A stretch of DNA of 64,000 nt from Candidatus Schekmanbacteria bacterium (GTDB lineage: Bacteria > CSSED10-310 > JACPHN01): assembly GCA_016188575.1 (NCBI GenBank), contig JACPHN010000124.1, positions 53,908 to 117,907 of the forward strand. The letters are read 5' to 3'. A program made the translations under genes and the position numbers. The notes below the pieces were generated by a model, which saw only the letters and a program-made list of their open reading frames with translations, made no database searches and was not told the origin of the DNA. Positions 17,481-24,942 of this stretch are shown here, in pieces. Each line of letters opens with the position of its first letter. Positions within the stretch are counted from its first letter, which is position 1.

Positions 17481-18890
17481 GTGCAGAGCGATCTCGAAGT
17501 CGTCATCGATAACGCTCTGCGCGTCGAGTTTTCGCGGCTTCCCGAACCCCTGCGCAGGAAGCTGCTGGCGGCGCTTACCATCGACAACCCCGCCTTCCTT
17601 CGCGCGCGCAAGTTCGGGCGCTACTGGCAGCACGTTCCGCAGGTGCTGCGCTACTACCGCCGCGAGGGTGATTCTCTCGTTCTTCCCCGAGGCTTCTACC
17701 GGGAGCTCCGCATTGCGGCCCATCGCGATGGCTTGCGGCTGAAACCGCGCGACCTGCGCACGACGTTCCCACCGCTAGAGTTCCCCGAGCTGAGCGGCGC
17801 GGTGACGCTTCGCCCCTACCAGGAGAGCGTCGTCAGCCTGGCATTGCTGCGCGAGCAAGGGATGATCGTCGCGCCGACGGGTAGCGGCAAAACGGTGATG
17901 GGCCTGGAAATCGTCCGGCGTGCCCGGCAGCCGGCACTCTGGATCACGCACACGGTGGAGCTGGCCAAACAAGCGTTACAAAAGGCGGCCACCCTGCTGT
18001 CGCTCGCCGCGCCGGATACCGGGCTGATCGGCGATGGAGCGTGCGCGCTCGGCGACAAGCTCACGGTCGCGCTCGTCCAGTCCCTGCGGCGGCGCGACCT
18101 GGACGCACTGGTGCACCGCTTTGGGGTGGTCGTGTGCGACGAAGCACACCATGCGCCGGCATACACATTCAGCGACGTCATCTCCCGCTTTCCGGCCCGC
18201 TACCGCTACGGGCTCACGGCGACACCCCAGAGGTCTGATGGGCTGGGACCGGTGATGTTCTGGATCGTCGGCCCCCCTCCGGGTGACGAGAAAATCGCTC
18301 CCGAACGCCTCTATCGCCAAAAGGACCTGATTCGGCCCCGCGTCATCCCCCTGCTGTCCGCATTCACGCCACCTCCGCAGGACGACTTTCACACGATTCT
18401 GTCGGCCCTGGTGGCGGACTGCGCGCGCAACGACCTGCTCGTCGAGCGCATCACCTCCGAGGCGGCACAAGGGCGAAAGGTGCTGGTGCTATCCGAGCGC
18501 ATCAGCCACTGCGAGTCGCTGGCCAGGAGCCTCGTGGAGCGCGGCGTGCCCGCGGGACTGCTCCTCGGCCGGTGCACGGCGCGCGAACGCGCGGCGACGC
18601 TGGCCGCCTTTGAGCGCGCCGAGCTCAGCATTCTCGTCGCGACCAGCCGCCTCGTCGGCGAAGGGTGGGATCAGCCGCTGCTCGACTGCCTCGTGCTGAC
18701 CTGTCCAATGCGTTCACCCGTGAAGGTCAAACAGGCCGTCGGGCGCGTCATGCGACCGCACCCGCAGAAGAAGGATGCGCTGGTAATCGACATCGTCGAC
18801 GGCCGCGCTCCCCTCCTGTCTCATCAGTTCTCCGCGCGCTGCCGCGAGGTCTACTTGCCCATGGGGCTGGCGATCGACCGCCTACCGTAG
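17481..18890 (+). CDS. XPB/Ssl2-like superfamily 2 DNA helicase
   Basis: The protein has 469 residues from GTG 17481. A roughly 105-residue N-terminal domain precedes the helicase core: motif I APTGSGKT (131-138), motif II CDEAHH, motif III GLTATP, motif V ATSRLVGEGWDQP and motif VI QAVGRVMRP. The single-polypeptide layout with a short second RecA domain resembles bacterial XPB-type or restriction-subunit-like helicases. No nuclease domain is visible. The likely role is DNA repair or remodelling. It begins 21 bp after flagellin, probably by chance rather than as one operon. Confidence 0.85.
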   Translation: MQSDLEVVIDNALRVEFSRLPEPLRRKLLAALTIDNPAFLRARKFGRYWQHVPQVLRYYRREGDSLVLPRGFYRELRIAAHRDGLRLKPRDLRTTFPPLEFPELSGAVTLRPYQESVVSLALLREQGMIVAPTGSGKTVMGLEIVRRARQPALWITHTVELAKQALQKAATLLSLAAPDTGLIGDGACALGDKLTVALVQSLRRRDLDALVHRFGVVVCDEAHHAPAYTFSDVISRFPARYRYGLTATPQRSDGLGPVMFWIVGPPPGDEKIAPERLYRQKDLIRPRVIPLLSAFTPPPQDDFHTILSALVADCARNDLLVERITSEAAQGRKVLVLSERISHCESLARSLVERGVPAGLLLGRCTARERAATLAAFERAELSILVATSRLVGEGWDQPLLDCLVLTCPMRSPVKVKQAVGRVMRPHPQKKDALVIDIVDGRAPLLSHQFSARCREVYLPMGLAIDRLP

Positions 18891-18898
18891 CCGCCGCA

Positions 18899-20287
18899 TC
18901 ACTCGCCGAGCGCCCGTTGCACGAGCCGCAGGAGCGCGCGAATACCGAACATCAGCGACGACACCGGCAAGCGCTCGTCGTGGCCGTGAAACATGCGGGC
19001 GAAGTTGAGGTCGTCCGGGAGTTTCATCGGCGCGAATCCGTAGCAGTCGACACCGAGCTGCGCAATATGTTTGGCATCGGTGAAGCCGACGACCAGGTTG
19101 GGAAGCGGTACGGCCGCTTCGTCCTCCGCTTGCAGCGTCGCTACCATGAGATCATACAGTCGCGTCGTCGTCGGGGCGCTCGTCGGCTGAGCCGAGTGAA
19201 TCACCTCGTATTCGGCGTCGTCCCCGAATACGCGCCGCAGTTGGCGGAGAAAGGAGTCCGTCGTCGTGCCCGGTAGCGTGCGGCCGTCAAGAACGACGCT
19301 GGCGGTCGAGGGAATGAGATTCGGCTTGCCGCGCCCAGTTTCGGGATTGCCCCCGACGCCGGCGTTCAGAACCGTCGGGGTAGCCGTATCGTGCAGGGCG
19401 GCGTGAAGGGCGCGCGCGCGTCCCGGGTCGGGAATCACGTGGCGCAACACCGCCCGCGCCAGTCGGCGATGCTTCAGCAGGCCAAGCACCCAGCCGCTCG
19501 GCCGCGGCTGGACCGCCGCCATCTCGTCCAGAAACTGCCGCACCACGGGCGTCAGCCGGTATTCGAGGCCGCGCCTTTGCAAGCGGTCAACGCCGGCTGC
19601 CAACCGCGCCACCGCGTTTTGGCGCGCGTGCAACTGCGGCATGGACCCGTGGCCAGGCTCGCCCGATACGGTGACCTTTACCCATGCGAGTCCCTTTTCG
19701 GCTACTCCGATCGGATACGCCCGGCGCCCGCCCGGTAGCGCCATGCTGAAGCCCCCCACCTCGCCGATAGCGTACCGCGCATGCAAGACGTCTGGCCGGT
19801 TCGCCGCGATCCACGCCATGCCGCAACCCCCGCCCTCCTCTTCATCGGCGGTCCAGGCGAGCTTGAGAGGCCGCTTCAGCGTGATCGCGCCGCGATGCAC
19901 GAGCAAGGCCACCATGAGCTGCATGGCGACGATCCCCTTCATGTCGACCGCGCCGCGGCCCCAGACACATCCGTCTGCAAGCTCGCCCGAAAACGGTGGA
20001 AACCTCCATTGCTTGGGCTCGGCGGGCACCACGTCGAGGTGGCCGTGCATCAGCAGCGCCTCCTCGAGGTCATTGCCACCGCCTGGCCCGACTCGGGTCA
20101 CGAGGGAGCCTCGCCCGGGAAACGGTTCGAATACCTCGCAGGCAATGCCCGCGCGTGCCAGCACCCCGGCAACATGCCGAACGGCCTTGATCTCATCGCC
20201 GGGTGGATTCGTCGTGTCGATTCGCAGGAGGTCCTGCAGGAGTGCTACGGCCTCTTCCTCTACGCTCTTCCAATCAATATCGCTCAC
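18899..20287 (-). CDS. M20-family metallopeptidase (carboxypeptidase/deacylase type)
   Basis: The protein has 462 residues from GTG 20287. A longer in-frame extension upstream overlaps the neighbouring gene and looks non-coding. Metal and catalytic residues are intact: MHGHLDVVP, WGRGAVDMKG, TADEEEGG and the C-terminal MFHGHDERLPV. The dimerisation domain lies between (GEPGHGSMP). It hydrolyses the amide bond of N-acylated or short peptide substrates in the cytoplasm. It follows the rhodanese-like gene by 10 bases and probably shares its transcript. Confidence 0.9.
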   Translation of the reverse strand: MSDIDWKSVEEEAVALLQDLLRIDTTNPPGDEIKAVRHVAGVLARAGIACEVFEPFPGRGSLVTRVGPGGGNDLEEALLMHGHLDVVPAEPKQWRFPPFSGELADGCVWGRGAVDMKGIVAMQLMVALLVHRGAITLKRPLKLAWTADEEEGGGCGMAWIAANRPDVLHARYAIGEVGGFSMALPGGRRAYPIGVAEKGLAWVKVTVSGEPGHGSMPQLHARQNAVARLAAGVDRLQRRGLEYRLTPVVRQFLDEMAAVQPRPSGWVLGLLKHRRLARAVLRHVIPDPGRARALHAALHDTATPTVLNAGVGGNPETGRGKPNLIPSTASVVLDGRTLPGTTTDSFLRQLRRVFGDDAEYEVIHSAQPTSAPTTTRLYDLMVATLQAEDEAAVPLPNLVVGFTDAKHIAQLGVDCYGFAPMKLPDDLNFARMFHGHDERLPVSSLMFGIRALLRLVQRALGE

Positions 20288-20297
20288 GGCCTCTCCC

Positions 20298-21248
20298 CTA
20301 CTTGCTCTTGGCTTCAGTTCGCTGTCCCGTTTCCGTGGGCAGGCCAGCGGCCATCCAGGCATCCATGCCGCCGCGCAGGACGTAAATTCGCGTGAGTCCT
20401 TGCTCCAGCAAGACCGTTGCGGCTTTTTTCGCCGTCGCTTCGCCGGAGCCATAGATGGCCGCGCTCGCGCCGCCGGCCTCGCGCCACCGGAGTCTGCTCA
20501 GGCTTCCGAGCGTCACGCTACGGGCTCCCGGGATGTGTCCCGCGCGGTACTCCGCTGCCGGCCGCACGTCCGCCAGCAAGGACGGTGGCCGGTTCTTGAG
20601 AGCTTGGTCCAGCTCCTGGGCCGTCACCACGGCGGGCACGGAGGCCTTGCCGACGAGCAGCTCCGCGCTGCCAGATGCCTCACTGCTAGCGGCAACCTCT
20701 TCAAGATGCGCGAGCCGGAAGCGTTGCCTCAGCGCGTCCAGCGTCGCATCCCCCGCTGACGCCGCCGCGCGCCACAGGATCAGACGGCCGCCGGGCCGGA
20801 GCCGGTTCGCGGCGGCTTGCAAGAAGCTGACCGCGGACTCCGCCCGCTCAGGTGGCACGGCGACGATGAGGTCCATTCCCATGGCTGGCAAGCCGAGTGC
20901 CGCGAAGTCGAGCTTGCGGTAGAAATAGCCGAGCTTCTCTGCGCCAGGCAGCGGCACGCGTAATCCCTCCTCAGGCCCGGCCGCCGACAAGAAGTAGGCC
21001 ATTCCCGGCTCGACACCTTCCGCCGTTTGCCGCAGACAGGTTTCGATGATCCCCTCGGCCGTGTCGCGCGCAAGCTCCCCGACCACGGCTACCCAATCGC
21101 CCGCTGCTCCCCGCCGGAGCTCTTCGAGCAGCGCTACGGGAAGCTGCGCAGGTGGGTCGGCGGCCGGCTCGAGCGCCGCAGCAGGGGGCCGCGGCTCCAA
21201 GAACAGCAACGTAAGGAAGAGCACCAAAGCAAATCGACGGTCGCTCAT
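20298..21248 (-). CDS. Exported protein with methyltransferase-like core and rhodanese domain lacking the active Cys
   Basis: The protein has 316 residues. The N-terminal signal peptide is MSDRRFALVLFLTLLFL...AAA. Residues about 90-195 look like the second half of a Rossmann methyltransferase (FLQAAANRLRPGGRLILWRAA). Residues about 205-305 form a rhodanese fold (ADVRPAAEYRAGHIPGARSV, VLRGGMDAWMAAGLP). In the active-site loop the usual YCxSG is YGSGEA, so the sulfur-carrying Cys is Gly and sulfurtransferase activity is not expected. The first methyltransferase motif (GxGxG) is not visible either. It may be a ligand-binding protein made from two inactive enzyme folds. Confidence 0.7.
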   Translation of the reverse strand: MSDRRFALVLFLTLLFLEPRPPAAALEPAADPPAQLPVALLEELRRGAAGDWVAVVGELARDTAEGIIETCLRQTAEGVEPGMAYFLSAAGPEEGLRVPLPGAEKLGYFYRKLDFAALGLPAMGMDLIVAVPPERAESAVSFLQAAANRLRPGGRLILWRAAASAGDATLDALRQRFRLAHLEEVAASSEASGSAELLVGKASVPAVVTAQELDQALKNRPPSLLADVRPAAEYRAGHIPGARSVTLGSLSRLRWREAGGASAAIYGSGEATAKKAATVLLEQGLTRIYVLRGGMDAWMAAGLPTETGQRTEAKSK

Positions 21249-21258
21249 CAGGATTGCC

Positions 21259-22506
21259 TCAGAGAATTACGCCTTCCGTGGCAGCGTTGCTTTCCGGGGT
21301 CTTCGCTCCCACCGAGCTCATCGCCTTACCGGCGGCCGCCGCCGGGGTCGACCCGGCGTGCTGCTCGCTGACCCAGCGCGCAAGCTCGTCGAGAAAACCG
21401 CGGATGACGATGGCGCCGGGGACCGCGAGAATGACGCCCCACATCCCCCACACCGAGCCAAAAACGAGGATGGAGATGACCACGGCGGCGGGATGGATAC
21501 GACTGTAGTGGCCGACGACCCATGGCGAAACCACGTAGCCCTCGATTGTCTGCAGAATCAGATACGTGACGCCTACCTGGATCATCGCGGTAGTGCTCCC
21601 GTGCGAGTAGTACGCCACCAGCAGAACGGGGAAGAAAACGACGACCGCCCCAAAGTAGGGGACCACGGTCGCCAGCCCGGTCAAGACTCCCAGAAACAGA
21701 GACGATTCCAGCCCGAGAATACTGTAGGCCACGCTCGCTGCCGACGTAAGCAGGACAATCACGATGAGCTTGCCGCGCAGAAAATGCCCCATTTCGCGGT
21801 CCACCTCGCGCATTACCGCGGAGAAGCGGCTATCCGGGCGAGGCAGAAAGCGGGACAGCCAGCCGAGGATGAGCTTCTTGTCCCGCAGGAATTCGAACAC
21901 GAGAAAGAGGACCACGACGCCGTTGAAGAGGTTTGCGAGAGTGCCCGTGATGCCGACCAACATGGTATTGACAAGCGAAGAACCAAGCCGCTCCACTTCG
22001 GATGCGATGCGCGTCACAAGCTGCTCGCCGTAGGTCGTCGAGATGAGCTGCGCGTACTGCTGTTGCAGGTGCTGAATGCGCGCGGTCACCAGGCCGGCGA
22101 TAGCGGGCACGTCGGCGACAATGTTGCTCAGTTGAGAGACGAGGCGGGGAAGAAGCCACACCAGCGTCAGGAGGGCAACGCCGAGGCCAAGAATCAGGAC
22201 GAGCAAGACGCCGACGACGCGCGGAACGCGGTGTCGTTCGAGCCTGGTGATCAGGTCGTCGAGAATGTAGGCGATGACGGCTGAACCGAACACCGTCTTG
22301 AGGGCGTCCAGGGTCAAGGAGACGAGATAGAGACCCAGGCCTGTTGCCATCAGGATCACCCAGAATCGGGGCTGAGACACCAGAGCCGTCAGGCGATTGA
22401 TGGCGGCCGTTCCCAGGTGCGCGGCAGTGGGGTCCGGGTCGACTACCGGGAAAGGCTCATCCTGGGTGTCGATCTCCCGGGAGGACCTCGCGTCACGACT
22501 TCTCAC
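21259..22506 (-). CDS. AI-2E family (PF01594) membrane transporter
   Basis: The protein has 415 residues with a polar N-terminus followed by seven or eight hydrophobic segments. The family pattern is clear: VIAYILDDLITRLERHRVPRVVGVLLV, a cytoplasmic amphipathic stretch, FLVFEFLRDK, the LGVLTGLATVVPYFGAVVVFFP motif and the GVILAVPGAIVIRGFLDEL end. Family members export autoinducer-like molecules or act as sodium/proton antiporters; the substrate cannot be told from sequence. It is 10 bases upstream of the rhodanese-like gene. Confidence 0.88.
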   Translation of the reverse strand: MRSRDARSSREIDTQDEPFPVVDPDPTAAHLGTAAINRLTALVSQPRFWVILMATGLGLYLVSLTLDALKTVFGSAVIAYILDDLITRLERHRVPRVVGVLLVLILGLGVALLTLVWLLPRLVSQLSNIVADVPAIAGLVTARIQHLQQQYAQLISTTYGEQLVTRIASEVERLGSSLVNTMLVGITGTLANLFNGVVVLFLVFEFLRDKKLILGWLSRFLPRPDSRFSAVMREVDREMGHFLRGKLIVIVLLTSAASVAYSILGLESSLFLGVLTGLATVVPYFGAVVVFFPVLLVAYYSHGSTTAMIQVGVTYLILQTIEGYVVSPWVVGHYSRIHPAAVVISILVFGSVWGMWGVILAVPGAIVIRGFLDELARWVSEQHAGSTPAAAAGKAMSSVGAKTPESNAATEGVIL

Positions 22507-22617
22507 GATCCCAGTTCCATCCGCCGCTTGTTCCGCGCCACGGTGCCGCCGGTGGCCGCGCTCGCGATGGCCGCCGCCACGATGGCAACGCCTTGTCCGT
22601 CAGTGTATAAAGGCCCA

Positions 22618-22755
22618 CCTGGATCCACCGCCTGCACGACGCCGGTGCGACAGCGCCCTCCTCCGTCCCTCCCCCGCTTGCGGGAGGCGGTGAGGTGGGG
22701 GTTTTCGTGATGCGCTTTCCGCACAGCTTGCAGTCGAGCTGGCGGTGGACTCAGG
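22618..22755 (+). repeat. MITE-like dispersed repeat, copy C (best preserved)
   Basis: 138 bp with terminal inverted repeats CCTGGATCCACCGCC (22618-22632) and GGCGGTGGACTCAGG (22741-22755), which match at 13 of 15 positions. The inside carries a GC-rich hairpin (CCCGCTTGCGGGAGG) and the family core GTGATGCGCTTTCCGC. No reading frame is present. It occupies most of the 320-bp gap between two divergent genes. Confidence 0.8.
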
Positions 22756-22826
22756 CCGACCCCGCCCCTTGACGGGGCTCACGTAGCATAGCACACGCGC
22801 TTGGTCGATTCGAGAGGGAAACTGCG

Positions 22827-24005
22827 ATGTCTGCATCTGAGCTTGCTCCGGGACCGCTAACCAGCCTTTCAGAAGAGGAGGAGCTTCTCCGCAACACGGT
22901 CCGGGAGTTTGCCCAGACGGTGATTGCGCCGCGGGCTGCCGACATGGACCGGGTCGCCAAGATGGATCCGGAGATCATCGAACAGTGTTTTGAGCTTGGG
23001 TTGATGGGCATCGAGGTTCCCGAAGAGCTCGGTGGCGCCGGCTCTTCCTTCTTCATGGCGATTCTCGTCATCGAGGAGCTTGCGGCCGTCGACCCCTCGG
23101 TGGCCGTTCTCGTCGATGTCCAGAATACCCTGGTCAACAACGCTCTTTTGAGGTGGGGAACGGCGAGCCAGCAGGCGGCGTATCTCCGGAAACTGACTGC
23201 AGATACTGTCGGCGCCTACTGCCTGAGCGAGGCCGCGAGTGGTTCGGACGCTTTCGCGCTGCAAACGCGCGCCCTCGAAGATGGCGCTGGGTACCGCCTC
23301 AACGGCCGAAAGCTGTGGATCACCAACGGCAATGAGGCCGGCGTCTATCTCATCTTCGCAACCGTCGACCCGGCGCTCGGCTACAGAGGGATCACGGGTT
23401 TCATTGTCGAGCGGGGGTTTTCTGGATTCTCGGTGGGAAAGAAAGAGGACAAGCTGGGCATTCGGGCGTCGTCGACAGTGGAGCTTGTCCTGGACGATTG
23501 CTGGGTGCCGCGGGAGAACGTGCTCGGTGAAGTCGGCAAGGGGTACAAGATCGCGATCGAGACCCTCAACGAAGGGCGCATCGGCATCGGAGCGCAGATG
23601 ATCGGTTTGGCCCGCGGCGCGCTCAATCACGCCAAGGGTCACGTCCTGGAGCGGAAGCAGTTCGGGAAGGCGCTCAGCGAGTTCCAGGGGGTGCAGTTCC
23701 AGCTTGCTCAGTGCGCGACCGAGGTCGAGGCGGCGCGGCTCCTCGTGTACAACGCCTCACGCTTGAAGGACGCTGGCCTGCCGTTTCTGACACAGGCGGC
23801 GATGGCCAAGCTGTTCGCGTCGCAGACCGCTGAACGATGCGCTTCACAAGCGGTAGAGTTTCTCGGCGGCACCGGATTCACCAAGGATTTTCCCGTGGAG
23901 AAGCTGTACCGCGACGCCAAGATCGGGGCGATTTACGAAGGGACTTCGAACATGCAGCTCGTAACGATTGCCAAGCAGCTTCTCGCGCGCGACGTCGTGA
24001 TCTAG
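22827..24005 (+). CDS. Acyl-CoA dehydrogenase (short/branched-chain type)
   Basis: The protein has 392 residues, normal for the family, with GAGAGGGA upstream of the ATG. Signatures are GAYCLSEAASGSDAFALQTRA, GRKLWITNGNEAGVYLIFA, GFSVGKKEDKLGIRASSTVEL and the C-terminal catalytic-base region KIGAIYEGTSNMQL with Glu. It catalyses FAD-dependent alpha,beta-dehydrogenation of an acyl-CoA in beta-oxidation or branched-chain amino acid breakdown. A ferredoxin and a cysteine-cluster protein follow on the other strand; no electron-transfer flavoprotein is nearby. Confidence 0.95.
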   Translation: MSASELAPGPLTSLSEEEELLRNTVREFAQTVIAPRAADMDRVAKMDPEIIEQCFELGLMGIEVPEELGGAGSSFFMAILVIEELAAVDPSVAVLVDVQNTLVNNALLRWGTASQQAAYLRKLTADTVGAYCLSEAASGSDAFALQTRALEDGAGYRLNGRKLWITNGNEAGVYLIFATVDPALGYRGITGFIVERGFSGFSVGKKEDKLGIRASSTVELVLDDCWVPRENVLGEVGKGYKIAIETLNEGRIGIGAQMIGLARGALNHAKGHVLERKQFGKALSEFQGVQFQLAQCATEVEAARLLVYNASRLKDAGLPFLTQAAMAKLFASQTAERCASQAVEFLGGTGFTKDFPVEKLYRDAKIGAIYEGTSNMQLVTIAKQLLARDVVI

Positions 24006-24523
24006 TCGGGGTGGCGCGGTGGCGCGGCGGCGGTCGCTGCCCCGTCAAGCTGGCGCCGCAGCGCCTCTTCAAAGCTCGCAGCCCGGCCGCGCAAGGCAGG
24101 AAAATACGAGCACTCCGGCAGCACCTCGGGCTTGTCGAAATAGCTTACGCGAGGATAGCGGCGGCAGATCCATGGCCGCAGACGATAGTCCCCGCAGCTA
24201 CCATCCGGCAGGAAGAGGTCGCAGGTAAAGAGAAAATACCCGCTGTGCGTGACTTCATGCTTGAAACGCAGATCGGTGAGCAGGTGGGTAAAGGACACGA
24301 TCAGTCCGAGCAGCGGGCGGTAGCGCACGGCCCAGTCCGGCATCTTGAGCAGCACGGTGTGGCAGCACACGCCACACCGGCTGCATGAACCGCGGATTTC
24401 CCAGCGCGGCGGTCTGATGCGGGAAGCGGCGAGCTCTCCAGCGTTGGCAAACGTCGAAACCACGAGCACGGCCAGACGCCGCGCGCGCTGCAGCGGATGC
24501 CACGGGTCGAAAAGCGACCGCAA
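24002..24523 (-). CDS. YkgJ-type cysteine-cluster protein
   Basis: The protein has 173 residues. The pattern CSRCGVCC...CDLFLPDGSCGDYRLRPWICRRYPRVSYF is the YkgJ/UPF0153 zinc- or iron-chelating signature. The middle is hydrophobic. The biochemical function of the family is not established. The 3' end overlaps the convergent acyl-CoA dehydrogenase stop by four bases. Confidence 0.85.
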   Translation of the reverse strand: MRSLFDPWHPLQRARRLAVLVVSTFANAGELAASRIRPPRWEIRGSCSRCGVCCHTVLLKMPDWAVRYRPLLGLIVSFTHLLTDLRFKHEVTHSGYFLFTCDLFLPDGSCGDYRLRPWICRRYPRVSYFDKPEVLPECSYFPALRGRAASFEEALRRQLDGAATAAAPPRHPD

Positions 24524-24543
24524 TAACGCCTCGGTGATCTACG

Positions 24544-24777
24544 TCACTTGATGTTGTCGCGGTTTTTTGCCGCGAACGAACGCCATTCCGTGGGCAGCTC
24601 ATCTTCCGGAAAGATGGCGTCGACCGGACATTCCGGCTCACACGCGCCGCAATCGATGCACTCTTCGGGATCGATGAAATACTGATCGGCACCGTCGTGA
24701 ATGCAGTCGACCGGACATACCTCGACGCAGGCTGCGTCCTTGACGTTGATGCACGGTTCAGCGATGACGAAGGCCAC
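24544..24777 (-). CDS. 7Fe-type ferredoxin
   Basis: The protein has 77 residues from GTG 24777 behind GAGGAG. The N-terminal cysteines (CINVKDAACVEVCPVDC) lack the second Cys of a standard 4Fe motif, as in Thermus/Azotobacter-type [3Fe-4S][4Fe-4S] ferredoxins. The second motif CIDCGACEPECP is complete. It is a low-potential electron carrier; the partner enzyme is unknown. It is divergent from the DUF4091 gene with a 165-bp shared upstream region. Confidence 0.92.
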   Translation of the reverse strand: MAFVIAEPCINVKDAACVEVCPVDCIHDGADQYFIDPEECIDCGACEPECPVDAIFPEDELPTEWRSFAAKNRDNIK

Positions 24778-24942
24778 GGCAGGACTCCTCGGAGAATGGC
24801 GGGGCAGAATGGAACTGAGCGCGCACAATAGTGGCGACAAAGTACTACAGGGCCTAGACTATTGCCGTACGGCGGGCGAGACAAGACGGTGTCGCGGGAA
24901 CGTGCCGCGACCTGTCACGGGCGCCGAGGAAGGCGGCTACAG

